Positions 45,955 to 54,258 of a stretch of 64,000 nucleotides of DNA are shown here, piece after piece (position 1 is the first letter of the stretch; every line of letters starts with the position of its first letter). The position numbers and the translations under genes were made by a program. Source of the DNA: Butyrivibrio sp. AE2015 (GTDB lineage: Bacteria; Bacillota; Clostridia; Lachnospirales; Lachnospiraceae); NCBI RefSeq assembly GCF_000420825.1, contig NZ_ATVR01000006.1, forward strand, positions 1 to 64,000, in the 5' to 3' direction. A model generated the notes under the pieces. The model searched no databases. It saw nothing but the letters and a program-made list of their open reading frames with translations, and was not told where the DNA came from.

Positions 45955-46122
45955 ATGGCGATGGAAAAATCAGAGCTTAATGTAAAAGGAAAATGTAAAA
46001 CAATAGACACAGTTAGCTTTAATGGCAAATATATTGACATAAATATAATTAAAAGACGCATCATATCAGCTATTGCTATTATTGGTGGTCTGGCATTTGC
46101 CGGTGTCGTTATATTTCTGTGA
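45955..46122 (+). CDS. Small single-pass membrane protein, 55 aa
   Basis: ATG 45955 follows GGGGAGG by 8 bases. The protein starts MAMEKSELNVKGKCKTIDTV, is basic in the middle (IIKRR) and ends with one hydrophobic helix, ISAIAIIGGLAFAGVVIFL, at its very C-terminus. A perfect terminator follows 25 bases after the stop. Ribosome site, composition and terminator all support a real gene. Topology suggests a tail-anchored inner-membrane peptide; function unknown. Confidence 0.65.
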   Translation: MAMEKSELNVKGKCKTIDTVSFNGKYIDINIIKRRIISAIAIIGGLAFAGVVIFL

Positions 46123-46146
46123 GTTTTATTTCCCTAAAACAAAGTT

Positions 46147-46173
46147 AAGGCTGAGCGATAGCTCAGCCTTTTT
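46147..46173. terminator. Terminator of the 55-aa gene, overlapping the end of the Sfp-type gene
   Basis: AAGGCTGAGC, GATA, GCTCAGCCTT, TTTC. On the minus strand the stop codon of the phosphopantetheinyl transferase lies in the stem. Confidence 0.85.
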
Positions 46174-46810
46174 CTTTGAAAACATCCGTTATTGAAACAT
46201 CTTTAAAATCCGCACAGGGAGTGCATATTGTGACTTGATAACCCGAAATTTCTTTTCTGATAAGATGAAGTTCTTTCGAATAATGCAGGTCATTTTCTGA
46301 TTTTATATCCAGCTCTATGTTCAAAGGCTCCATTGAAAGCCCTTTTCCATAGTACTTCATAATACTTTCTTTGGCAGTCCAAAGACCTGTATAGAGCATA
46401 TCAAGATCACCGCCAAGGTGCTCTGCCTGTGAAATCTCACTTTCTGAAAAAACTCTTTTGATAAGCCCCGGTTGAAAATGACTCTTTTCCTGAATATCTA
46501 TCCCTACCTCTTTGTCAGAAACAGCGATTATAGCCATTTCTCCTGAATGAGAAAGGTTAAAAAACACATCGTCTCGCCCCTTTATATAAGGCTTTCCGGC
46601 ACCTTTTTCAACAATTTCATAGGAATAGATCCCTAGATTTTCCAAAGCTCTTTTTAGAAGTATTCCTGCAGCCAGCGATAAAAGCTTATTCTTTTGAGGT
46701 TTAAAAGCATCTATCTTCTTCTTTCTCTCAGGTGGCATCTGGTCATACCAGTACTCATAAGAACCACTGTCTATAATGCAATTTATATCTGCTGCATAAA
46801 TCCTGTTCAA
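46163..46810 (-). CDS. 4'-phosphopantetheinyl transferase, Sfp type
   Basis: 215-aa enzyme that attaches the phosphopantetheine arm of CoA to carrier proteins. Motifs: NLSHSG, VGIDIQE (Mg2+ Asp) and WTAKESIMKYYGKGLS. The Sfp length and motif set point to secondary-metabolite carrier proteins rather than the short AcpS type. TTG start overlapping the stop of the upstream fbp gene (TTGA), with AAAGG before it. The only obvious clients in this window are the two carrier domains of the synthetase at the left edge, about 41 kb away. Confidence 0.9.
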   Translation of the reverse strand: MNRIYAADINCIIDSGSYEYWYDQMPPERKKKIDAFKPQKNKLLSLAAGILLKRALENLGIYSYEIVEKGAGKPYIKGRDDVFFNLSHSGEMAIIAVSDKEVGIDIQEKSHFQPGLIKRVFSESEISQAEHLGGDLDMLYTGLWTAKESIMKYYGKGLSMEPLNIELDIKSENDLHYSKELHLIRKEISGYQVTICTPCADFKDVSITDVFKEKG

Positions 46811-48768
46811 GTCTTACCTTTCTCCCTTATTGCTCCACTTTCATAGGCTTTTAGCAGATCCTTTAAGTCTGCAATCTGGTTTATAAGACTCTTTCCTACG
46901 TCAGTGTCTCTGACCAGGATTCGCTTCTTGGTCTTTTCCGTGATCTGTATCTCAGGCGTGTTCTCCTGTCCCTTTACGAAAGCTTTATGTTTGGCAAGCG
47001 CCAGATGATGAGAGTTAAAGATCAGTGTATACCCGGCAATTCCTGTCTGTTCATGATAGGCTTTTGAGATTCCGCCATCTATTATATACAGCTTTCCTCC
47101 AGCCTTAACAGGACTCTCGCCCTTTTTTGTCTTGACCGGAACATGGCCATTTATAATATGCGCCCATTCAGGGTCAAGTTTAAATTCTCTTAGTATTTTA
47201 TCAGCATATTCCTCTTTTGCCGAGAAGGTATAATAAGGATTGTGCTTTTCAGCACATAATTCCTTCTCATTTCTCAAAAACAGACGTTCAAATGTTGATA
47301 TTTTATCCTTTCCGAACAGAGGGGAATTGGGCCCGCACCACAAATACCACATAAGATCAACTGCATCCTGCTTTTTCTCGATATCATCCCTTGGATCGAG
47401 GAAATACGCATCATGAATCTTTACATTCAGGTAATCCATGAGCTCTTTTCCGCAAAAACTTCCATCTGTGGTCTTCATACAGGTAAAATTGCCCTTATCA
47501 TCCATAGGGATACATCCATGGAAAAGCAGATTATTATTGATCGACCTGTACATAGCCCCATGAGAATACAGGAATTTGACATGCTTTGTAAGAAGCTGAG
47601 AATGGATAAAACTAAGGCGAAGAGTTCTTACAAGCTCTTCCTCACCTTCTGATAACGCATATGGATCCTTTGGGTCTATTGTAGGGAAATTCGTGTCATT
47701 TAGCTTATATTTTTTATTTCCTATCTTAACAGTACCGGTACTATAATCTATCTTGTCCAAAAGAAGTCTCTTTTCAAGGCCATATTCCGGATGCTTTTTA
47801 ATAAGTTGTCCCTCAAGTTTTAACTGGATTATACTTATGGCCTTGTACATCTTTGCCGCAAGTGTCGGATTTACCGAATCATACTTGCTCTCATCGAGAA
47901 TATGCATTTTAAAGCAGCTACAAGGATCATTTCTGTAAATTTCTGCCGCAAACATTGAAAGAGGCCTCAAATTGATCCCATAGCCATCTTCCAGTGCATC
48001 AAAAGAATTGTAGCTTATCCCGATCCTGAGGACATTAGCTATGCACGCAGTATTGCCACAAGCTGCTCCCATCCAGTCAATGTCGTGGTTCCCCCACTGA
48101 ATATCCACATCATGGAAATTCATGATTTCCTCCATTACCAGGTCTGGTCTTGCGCCTCTGTCAAAAATATCTCCTATTATATGAAGTGAATCTATAGTCA
48201 GATTCTGTATAAGTTCGCATAGAGAAATAATGAACTCATCTGCAAAATCTATCTCTATTATTCCGCTTATTATCTCGTTATAATATAGCTTTTTGTTGGA
48301 ATCGTTCATATCAAGATGCAACAGTTCATCTATGGCATACGCATAATCTGAAGGCATCTTTTTTCTTACTTTGGACCTTGTATATTTTGAACTTACAACG
48401 CGGCAGATTGAAATAAGTCTGTTGATAGTTATTTTCTGGTGCTCATGTAACTCTTTTGTACTGATTGATTCGTCTCTTCTTATCTTACTTATTACTTCTC
48501 GCGGATAGTATATGAGGTTTGCCAGCTCAAGCTGCTCTGCCTCAGACATCATGTTTCCAAAAGTTTCTTCGATCTTGGCCCTGATAATACCAGATGAACT
48601 CCTTAATAAGTGTGAAAAAGCCTCATATTCCCCATGAATATCTGAAAAGAAATATTCAGTTCCCTTAGGTAAAGCACAAATAGCCCGCAGATTAATTATC
48701 TCTGCGGCCGCTTTCCTTGAACTTGGAAATTCCTTACTCAAAAGTCTTAAATACTCAATATCTCTCAT
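46807..48768 (-). CDS. fbp: Fructose-1,6-bisphosphatase, class III
   Basis: 653-aa gluconeogenic phosphatase of the Firmicutes class III type, a calcineurin-like metal enzyme. Metal motifs: FSDIHGEYE, IIGDIFDRG, QWGNHDIDWMG, INGHVPVK and YIDGGIS... in order. Length matches the family (about 640-670). Hydrolyses fructose-1,6-bisphosphate to fructose-6-phosphate. Forms a tight pair with the phosphopantetheinyl transferase by a 4-base overlap, although the functions are unrelated. AGGAGAG ribosome site. Confidence 0.95.
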   Translation of the reverse strand: MRDIEYLRLLSKEFPSSRKAAAEIINLRAICALPKGTEYFFSDIHGEYEAFSHLLRSSSGIIRAKIEETFGNMMSEAEQLELANLIYYPREVISKIRRDESISTKELHEHQKITINRLISICRVVSSKYTRSKVRKKMPSDYAYAIDELLHLDMNDSNKKLYYNEIISGIIEIDFADEFIISLCELIQNLTIDSLHIIGDIFDRGARPDLVMEEIMNFHDVDIQWGNHDIDWMGAACGNTACIANVLRIGISYNSFDALEDGYGINLRPLSMFAAEIYRNDPCSCFKMHILDESKYDSVNPTLAAKMYKAISIIQLKLEGQLIKKHPEYGLEKRLLLDKIDYSTGTVKIGNKKYKLNDTNFPTIDPKDPYALSEGEEELVRTLRLSFIHSQLLTKHVKFLYSHGAMYRSINNNLLFHGCIPMDDKGNFTCMKTTDGSFCGKELMDYLNVKIHDAYFLDPRDDIEKKQDAVDLMWYLWCGPNSPLFGKDKISTFERLFLRNEKELCAEKHNPYYTFSAKEEYADKILREFKLDPEWAHIINGHVPVKTKKGESPVKAGGKLYIIDGGISKAYHEQTGIAGYTLIFNSHHLALAKHKAFVKGQENTPEIQITEKTKKRILVRDTDVGKSLINQIADLKDLLKAYESGAIREKGKT

Positions 48769-48796
48769 ACTCTCTCCTAAAATCCCCTTATTACAT

Positions 48797-48824
48797 AGAA
48801 AAGCCGCATATTTCTATGCGGCTT
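48797..48824 (-). terminator. Terminator of the STAS-protein operon
   Basis: AAGCCGCATA (48801-48810) and TATGCGGCTT (48815-48824), perfect 10-bp stem, minus-strand tail TTTTC. It ends the leftward transcript running from the exporter/sigma region. Confidence 0.8.
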
Positions 48825-48836
48825 AAATAAATATCT

Positions 48837-49133
48837 TTATTCGATTGTTAAAATATCAACAAATCCTGTTACTTCAAAGATTTCTTTTATTTCTTCATTG
48901 GCGTTCTTCACGATCATCTCTCCCTGCTTATTCATTACTTTCTGAGCAGATAAGAGAACTCTCAGCCCCGCAGATGATATATACTCAAGATTTGCCAGAT
49001 CAAAGTCAAGCTTTGTAATGCCGTTAAGAGCGGTCTTAAGTTCATCATCGAGCTGTGGCGCTGTAGTAGTATCCAATCTTCCATCCAGAGCAACAGTAAG
49101 TTGTGATCCATTAGCTATTTTGTTAATTGTCAT
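48837..49133 (-). CDS. STAS domain anti-sigma factor antagonist
   Basis: 98-aa single STAS domain, like SpoIIAA/RsbV: VALDGRLDTTTAPQLDDEL, LDFDLANLEYISSAGLRVLL (with the phosphorylatable Ser in YISSAGLR) and a final IFEVTGFVDILTIE. Such proteins bind anti-sigma kinases and are switched by Ser phosphorylation. 25 bases after the two-domain protein at 49159, which would be its natural partner. AGAGGAG ribosome site. Last gene before a terminator. Confidence 0.9.
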   Translation of the reverse strand: MTINKIANGSQLTVALDGRLDTTTAPQLDDELKTALNGITKLDFDLANLEYISSAGLRVLLSAQKVMNKQGEMIVKNANEEIKEIFEVTGFVDILTIE

Positions 49134-49158
49134 ATTAGGCTCCTCTCATAAACATCAT

Positions 49159-50358
49159 TTATTTGTTAAGGGCACAAACAACAGTCATATCTACCCTGTC
49201 CCCTTTAACTCCTACAATAACATCCTTCGCAACGCTGGCAACAATGGACTTTTCAAGTTCATCCCATGCCTCTTTTGCGCTTTCACTGGTTTCAATACTG
49301 TCGGAAAGAGCATTTCTATACTCATACAACGACCATGATATTCCAGAATCTGCTAATCCTTCTGTGCTTCCGTACATACCCATTGTACCATAGGATATGT
49401 ACCCGCCGCCATACTCCTGCTGTAATTTCATAACATTATTATAACCAAGAATACCATTTTCAATGACATCTCTGACTTTGTCCATGAATCCCTTTACAGA
49501 GACATTTCCCTCAGAAGACATATCCAAAAGCGTGCTCTTTTTATCGGAATCCATAAGTGTTTTGGCCGTAAGCTTCAAGCAGGCCTCATTCTTATATTTC
49601 TCAAACCATACAACTGCACTGTATTCTCCGGTCATCTCTTTGAGCATTCCGATTGTTTCTTCAAATACAAGCTTAAGATGCATTGCATCTTTATTACTAA
49701 GTTCAAGTACATCTATTGCCTTATCAGCCCTACCGTTGGCATTTGACCCCTGAATGTAGTCACTATCAACAATAATTGGATCTGTGACTATCTGTGGAAC
49801 ACTGGAACCTACTGTGCTTAACGCTTCTGAGAAGTCCTTTATGACCCACATCTTGATCTTGTCTTTATCGATAGAAACAATAATATCATCTGCAAGATTC
49901 GCAACAAGAGACCTTTCCAGATCGTCCCATGCTTCCTGTGAATACTTATCCTCACGTCTCTTTTTCAGAATCTCGTTTCTGTAATCTTTTAATGTCCATG
50001 TCCTTTCTGCAGGAGCTTCAAACAAAAATGCCTTCACCAGCTGGCCAAAAAATCCTGTCTGTGCACTGTTTTCACCTGATGTAGCCACTGAAATAAGTTC
50101 TTTTTGCTTGTTTGAATCTATATTGTTATCTGCTGAAAGATAGATGTTCGTGAGCTTTGAACCCCCCTCAAACCACATCTCTACTGTGGTCTCGTCCATG
50201 ATAGACTTCGCAAGCCTTAATACTTCCTCCGTAAGAAGCCTAAGTCTCAAAGCATTTTTTCCTTCAAGCTTAACATCAAAGATATAATCATCCAAAAGCT
50301 GATAGGCTCTATCAATATCTTTGTCTATGTTACTGATCCTAACGTGCTCTGATTGCAT
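49159..50358 (-). CDS. Two-copy domain protein, possible atypical anti-sigma/GHKL-like regulator
   Basis: 399-aa cytosolic protein made of two similar halves (about 1-180 and 205-399). Matching landmarks: LRLLTEEVLRLAKSI and LKLVFEETIGMLKEM; VEMWFEGG and AVVWFEKY; TWTLKDYRNEI and SWSLYEYRNAL; AWDDLERSLVANLADDIIVSIDKDKIKMWV and its counterpart AWDELEKSIVASVAKDVIVG. The helix with paired Glu followed by strands recalls RsbW-type ATPase folds, but N- and G-box motifs are not evident. Position between an ECF sigma factor and a STAS protein supports a partner-switch role; this is inference. GGGGG-type ribosome site; TATAAT at 50402-50397 suggests its own promoter. Confidence 0.7.
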   Translation of the reverse strand: MQSEHVRISNIDKDIDRAYQLLDDYIFDVKLEGKNALRLRLLTEEVLRLAKSIMDETTVEMWFEGGSKLTNIYLSADNNIDSNKQKELISVATSGENSAQTGFFGQLVKAFLFEAPAERTWTLKDYRNEILKKRREDKYSQEAWDDLERSLVANLADDIIVSIDKDKIKMWVIKDFSEALSTVGSSVPQIVTDPIIVDSDYIQGSNANGRADKAIDVLELSNKDAMHLKLVFEETIGMLKEMTGEYSAVVWFEKYKNEACLKLTAKTLMDSDKKSTLLDMSSEGNVSVKGFMDKVRDVIENGILGYNNVMKLQQEYGGGYISYGTMGMYGSTEGLADSGISWSLYEYRNALSDSIETSESAKEAWDELEKSIVASVAKDVIVGVKGDRVDMTVVCALNK

Positions 50359-50441
50359 ATTCTAGTCCCCCTTCAGCAAATAGTCTGTTTACAACTATTA
50401 TATACAAAAAAACATAAAAATAATATGCAAAAAAAAGAAAA

Positions 50442-50927
50442 TTACGCTAAAATATCCTGTAGTTTCCCTAAAGCTTCCCTGTGCCTCAATTTTGTTATAC
50501 CGTAAGAAAGGTTCATTTTTTGGGAAACTTCCTGCAAAGTAAGCCCTTTATAGTACCTAAGTACGATAATGTCTCTCTGCTCTTCAGTCAGCTTTAAAAG
50601 GGCAGTTGCCAGCTCGCTTAAAGATTCCTGTGTAAGTACCTCTTCCTCGATACTGCTTTTTGTGTCTGACAGATCCTCCGGAATTTCAGAATGAATATGA
50701 TTAGTTCTGTAAAAGTCAATCACCGTATTGCTGGTAATAGAATAAATCCAAGTAGAGATTCTCGCCTTGGATTCATCAAAAGTATCAAGTTTGTCATAAA
50801 CTTTTACGAATACATCCGCGCATAAGTCCTCAGCGTCTTCCGGTGAATTAACGTGATTCCTTATATACGCAAATACTTTATCCTTGTAGTCTGTGTAAAT
50901 CTGTTCCTTCGAAGGAATGCCCCCCAT
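50442..50927 (-). CDS. ECF RNA polymerase sigma factor
   Basis: 161-aa group 4 sigma-70 factor. Region 2: DAEDLCADVFVKVYDKL and RISTWIYSITSNTVIDFYR; region 4: LTEEQRDIIVLRYYKGLTLQEVSQKMNLSYGITKLRHREAL (a helix-turn-helix, quoted in parts only). No region 3 and no C-terminal extension. Starts 30 bases after the exported-peptide gene, with AAAGGAG before it, so the two are probably co-transcribed. No classical transmembrane anti-sigma factor follows; the two-domain protein at 49159 may take that place. Confidence 0.93.
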   Translation of the reverse strand: MGGIPSKEQIYTDYKDKVFAYIRNHVNSPEDAEDLCADVFVKVYDKLDTFDESKARISTWIYSITSNTVIDFYRTNHIHSEIPEDLSDTKSSIEEEVLTQESLSELATALLKLTEEQRDIIVLRYYKGLTLQEVSQKMNLSYGITKLRHREALGKLQDILA

Positions 50928-50956
50928 GTTGCCGTTTCTCCTTTATTTATGTCTCA

Positions 50957-51139
50957 TTATTCTTTAGGTTTTTTACTGATGTATGGATCCCCAGCAGCTG
51001 CTACGAATTCAAGATCATCATCAGATAATGTCTGTTTGTTCAATGAATATTTTTCTTCAACCCCGCGAATCACTTTTTCAAGATCAGGATTAGATGCAAA
51101 CTTCTGATAATCGAAAAGTCGTGATAATTTATTTTCCAT
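50957..51139 (-). CDS. Candidate exported peptide precursor with double-glycine-like leader
   Basis: 60-aa protein with an excellent ribosome site (GGAGGT, 5 bases before ATG). Leader about 1-49: FDYQKFASNPDLEKVIRGVE, then LSDDDLEFVAAA. Counting back from the last of the three Ala, Leu -12, Ser -11, Asp -8, Leu -7 and Val -4 sit as in leaders cut by C39 peptidases, with AA in place of GG. The predicted core is then GDPYISKKPKE, 11 residues without Cys and with one Ser. A C39-peptidase transporter lies upstream in the same cluster. No lanthionine, radical-SAM or YcaO enzyme is nearby, so the core may stay unmodified. Alternative: an ordinary small regulatory protein. Confidence 0.65.
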   Translation of the reverse strand: MENKLSRLFDYQKFASNPDLEKVIRGVEEKYSLNKQTLSDDDLEFVAAAGDPYISKKPKE

Positions 51140-51181
51140 GGTATTACCTCCATTTCGGAATCATATTTGGTTTCACTTATA

Positions 51182-51208
51182 TATACGAACCAAAATGAAT
51201 TCCGGCAA
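51182..51208 (-). promoter_or_regulatory. Candidate ECF promoter of the peptide/sigma transcript
   Basis: Minus strand TTGCC (51208-51204), 16 bases, CGTATA (51187-51182), about 43 bases before the peptide start codon. Same boxes and spacer as 11508-11534. It probably lets the sigma factor drive its own gene. Confidence 0.5.
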
Positions 51209-51210
51209 TT

Positions 51211-51564
51211 TTATTTTTGAGCATAATCTTCAGGATACGGCTCGATTCCAAGTACATACCGGACCTGTTTTTCCAATTGCTCATCAGACATTCCTGCAGA
51301 AAATGCATCAATATCTTCCAAAAGACCGATATCTGCATATTTCTTTTCATCCGTGCTGCTCAGCACCAGGAAAATCTCCCCATTATCTTCAAAGTCGGCA
51401 CTGTCGACTCTGTAATAATTATCCTTGTATTGATAGATCTTTCTTTGATGGAACTTCTCCATATTTTTTTCATTAATATCTAATGGAACAGCTCCATATT
51501 TCTCAAAAACAGACTCTAAATAATTAAGTTTTACTTCGATCTCGTCTTTTGTATACATAGGCAT
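51211..51564 (-). CDS. Hypothetical protein in the peptide-export cluster
   Basis: 117-aa acidic soluble protein, no recognised domain: helix-rich start (YTKDEIEVKLNYLESVFEKY), then strands (IYQYKDNYYRVDSADFEDNG) and a C-terminal helix ending GIEPYPEDYAQK. The frame is open to 51639, but AGGAG beside the HAD-like gene's stop codon lies 4 bases before the Met at 51564 (a second Met is at 51558). It follows the HAD-like gene by 7 bases and is certainly co-translated with it. Function unknown. Confidence 0.65.
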   Translation of the reverse strand: MPMYTKDEIEVKLNYLESVFEKYGAVPLDINEKNMEKFHQRKIYQYKDNYYRVDSADFEDNGEIFLVLSSTDEKKYADIGLLEDIDAFSAGMSDEQLEKQVRYVLGIEPYPEDYAQK

Positions 51565-51571
51565 CCAGCTC

Positions 51572-52048
51572 CTAGGAGTTCTCTTCAAGTTTACGAACAC
51601 GCTCTGCTTCGTCCAAAACTTTCTCAACCCACATGTCATCCGGTTCCAATACCCTGAAAACTCTAAATCCGTAAATCTTAGAATTTTCCATGATCACATC
51701 TTCATCATCAATATGAAGTGATATCCTGTAATGATTGGGCATTTTCTGAGGTAAAAGCGTTGTTCTGTTGCCCTGGACCTCAGCCTTATGCCTGTACCCA
51801 TTCACTATCTGCGAAAATCTGATATTGTAATACCTGAAAAGCGTTCTGATATACACTTCTGACCTAAATGATGAAGTATAAACCCACACCTCAAATCCTC
51901 TGTTCTGGAGCTCATGGATAAGTCTGACTGTACCTTTTCTAAGCCTCTCAGGGAACATTTTGTTTAATGGGAATCGAAGTTCCGGTTCTACCTCATAATT
52001 GTCTGGTGAAACAAATAATACATCATCCAAATCAAACGAGATTTTCAT
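51572..52048 (-). CDS. HAD-like protein
   Basis: 158-aa protein with the HAD motif I FDLDDVLF (Asp nucleophile and general acid at 6 and 8), motif II-like VYTSSF and an acidic motif near LHIDDEDVIMENS. Short cap-less HAD fold. It might be a phosphatase acting in this cluster or on a nucleotide; no substrate can be inferred. Lies 44 bases after the second exporter gene; the gap contains a GTTCGTATAT element like the -10 of the peptide promoter. Confidence 0.75.
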   Translation of the reverse strand: MKISFDLDDVLFVSPDNYEVEPELRFPLNKMFPERLRKGTVRLIHELQNRGFEVWVYTSSFRSEVYIRTLFRYYNIRFSQIVNGYRHKAEVQGNRTTLLPQKMPNHYRISLHIDDEDVIMENSKIYGFRVFRVLEPDDMWVEKVLDEAERVRKLEENS

Positions 52049-52072
52049 CTGCTATCCTCAATTTTAACACTA

Positions 52073-52082
52073 ATATACGAAC
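52073..52082 (-). promoter_or_regulatory. GTTCGTATAT element before the HAD-like gene
   Basis: Minus strand GTTCGTATATTAGTG shares GTTCGTATAT and a nearby AGTG with the peptide promoter at 51182. A TTGCC box at 16 bases is absent here, so it may be a weak or vestigial promoter. Confidence 0.3.
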
Positions 52083-52092
52083 TATCGCAAAT

Positions 52093-54246
52093 CTATAATT
52101 GCTGCCTTTCTACAAGTTCAGCAAAATATCCCTTTTTTGCCACCAGCTCATCATATGTACCATCTTCAACTATCTTCCCTCCATCCAGAACAACTATCCT
52201 GTCACAGTTTTTTATAGTTGAAAGCCTGTGTGCAACAACAATCCTGGTACACTTTAAGTTATATAGCGCATCAGAGACTTTTTTCTGGGTGATATTATCC
52301 AAAGCGCTTGTAGCCTCATCAAGCAAAAGAACTTTTGGCTTTGGTGCAATAGCCCTGGCTATCATAATGCGCTGCTTCTGACCTCCGGAAATCCCACCCT
52401 GTCCTTCTGATATGATCGTGCTCATTCCCATCGGCATCTTTTTAATATCATCTGCTATTCCTGCAATCTCAGCAGCTTCCCATGCTTCATCCAATGACAG
52501 CGTCGGCGCAGAGATAACAATATTTGAATAAATATCTCCCTCAAAAAGAGAGCCTGTCTGGGTAACACTGCCTATTTTTCTCCTAAGAGCACCAAGATCA
52601 AGCCTTCCCAAATCTCTTCCGTCATAATAGATCGCACCTTTATCCGGCTTCTCAAATCCCAACAGCAGTCTTATGATCGTACTCTTTCCGCAACCTGTTT
52701 TACCGACGATAGCAACATATTCTCCGGGTTTTATCTTTAGATTAAGACCATTTAATACATATGGAGTACTTTCGCTATACCTGAAAGATACATTGCTGAG
52801 TTCTACTGCACCCATAAGCCTGTCGACAGCAAGCTTATCCTCAGAACTTTCAGTCTCTGCACTTAATATGGGTTCCGCAAGGCTCAAAACAGGACTTATC
52901 TGCGCTGTAGAAACCGCAACTGACTCAAATCCGTTAAATACACCCTGAAAATAACCAAAGGCAACACCAAATGCAATATAATCGCCGGGTGAAACCCCGC
53001 CATTAACAGCAGTATAATACAAAACAATAGTTCCAATAATAGTAATTGCTTTATTGATAGTCCCACTAAAAATTATTGCAGGCGGCGGGCTATAGCTTAA
53101 TTTTGCACTCTCATTAAAATTGTTTGCCCACTTTGCAAAAGCTCTTTTCTCTGCTCCTGCAAGCTTTATCTTCTGAATTCCATTGATGAGCGCATAACTA
53201 AGACCATCCTCATCAGCATCATACTCCATGATCTTCTTGTTTATTCCCGTTCTCACCAGTATTGTCGCAATAGAAACGATCAAGCTGATAAATAGTATAG
53301 CTATGGACGGAATCACCAGACACTTTGCAAAATTTCCAATCTGAAGCAGGTACAGAAGCGACACAACAACAGTTACAGGCAGGGTGAAAAAGTTTTCAAC
53401 AAGAAGACTACATATAGTTCCTACCGCATCTATTCTCGATGCCAGCTCACCGGAAGTATAATCTTTAAAAAATCTTGCCGGCAGGTTCAAAACCCTGCTC
53501 ATTACCGCTGACTCGACGCTGACAGAGTTTTTTATCTCAATTCGCTCCTGCACAAGCTCTGAGGAAGCCTCAAAGAGCTGTTCTGCAATAACTACCATAA
53601 AAAAGTAAACAGCTGTACCAATGAGCATGTTCATATTGCGGTTTTTCATAACGTATCCGGTTATAAAACCGGTGAGCTGCGTGGTCATAAGAGATCCAAT
53701 TGTAAACAAAAGCGTAAGTGCTGCAAAAGAAATTAGATCTCCCATATCCATGCAGTCTTTCATGTAAACCAAAAGATCTTTCACAGTGAGTTTTTTTCTT
53801 GGAAGAGGTCTGTAAAAGCAATAAGCTTCCTCCATAAAAGCCGCATAATTTGAGGCATTAACCGTCACTTTTTTCTTCAGGTCATAGTCATAGTACCTGT
53901 ATCCGCCTCCTCTTTTAGGCAAAAGAGCTACCGGCTTATCCTGATTTCCAAGATATGCCAGCATAGGTCCATAAGCATCCTTATACCACTTGCCCTCGAG
54001 AGTTATCCTTCTGTACATTATTCCATAGGCTTTTACAGCATCCTTAAGGTCTGAAGTCACCTCTTTTGGCTTAAATCCAAAATACTCTATGATCTCCTCT
54101 ACAGCTTTTTGGGCAATATGACGCCTGTCCATCATAAGCGACTCGTACTTACCGCTTATGGAAGACATCATGTTGTAGATGGAGTCTTCAAAAATATCCT
54201 GATCACTTTTTATTCTTTGCCTTATCTGTTCGTCAAACCAGCCCAC
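52093..54246 (-). CDS. NHLM-type bacteriocin/peptide system ABC transporter (non-peptidase subunit)
   Basis: 717 aa. N-terminal extension of about 170 residues without peptidase motifs, transmembrane domain (about 175-450) and ABC domain with GKTGCGKST, ISGGQKQR (signature with Ile) and VLLLDEA. The N-terminal GKWYKDAYGPML and ALLPKRGGGYRYYD parts match the second ATP-binding protein of NHLM peptide export systems. GTG start with GAGGGG before it, 12 bases after the C39 transporter gene. Likely works as a heterodimer with that protein to export the peptide. Confidence 0.88.
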   Translation of the reverse strand: MGWFDEQIRQRIKSDQDIFEDSIYNMMSSISGKYESLMMDRRHIAQKAVEEIIEYFGFKPKEVTSDLKDAVKAYGIMYRRITLEGKWYKDAYGPMLAYLGNQDKPVALLPKRGGGYRYYDYDLKKKVTVNASNYAAFMEEAYCFYRPLPRKKLTVKDLLVYMKDCMDMGDLISFAALTLLFTIGSLMTTQLTGFITGYVMKNRNMNMLIGTAVYFFMVVIAEQLFEASSELVQERIEIKNSVSVESAVMSRVLNLPARFFKDYTSGELASRIDAVGTICSLLVENFFTLPVTVVVSLLYLLQIGNFAKCLVIPSIAILFISLIVSIATILVRTGINKKIMEYDADEDGLSYALINGIQKIKLAGAEKRAFAKWANNFNESAKLSYSPPPAIIFSGTINKAITIIGTIVLYYTAVNGGVSPGDYIAFGVAFGYFQGVFNGFESVAVSTAQISPVLSLAEPILSAETESSEDKLAVDRLMGAVELSNVSFRYSESTPYVLNGLNLKIKPGEYVAIVGKTGCGKSTIIRLLLGFEKPDKGAIYYDGRDLGRLDLGALRRKIGSVTQTGSLFEGDIYSNIVISAPTLSLDEAWEAAEIAGIADDIKKMPMGMSTIISEGQGGISGGQKQRIMIARAIAPKPKVLLLDEATSALDNITQKKVSDALYNLKCTRIVVAHRLSTIKNCDRIVVLDGGKIVEDGTYDELVAKKGYFAELVERQQL

Positions 54247-54258
54247 GTTCGCCCCTCA

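Noticed and set aside
46163..48768. Sfp-type transferase as part of the peptide-export cluster
   Set aside because: It is coupled to fbp behind a terminator (48797) and the export cluster has no carrier protein; its likely clients are synthetases.
52073..52082. Third full ECF promoter
   Set aside because: The -10-like GTTCGTATAT is present but no TTGCC lies 16 bases upstream.
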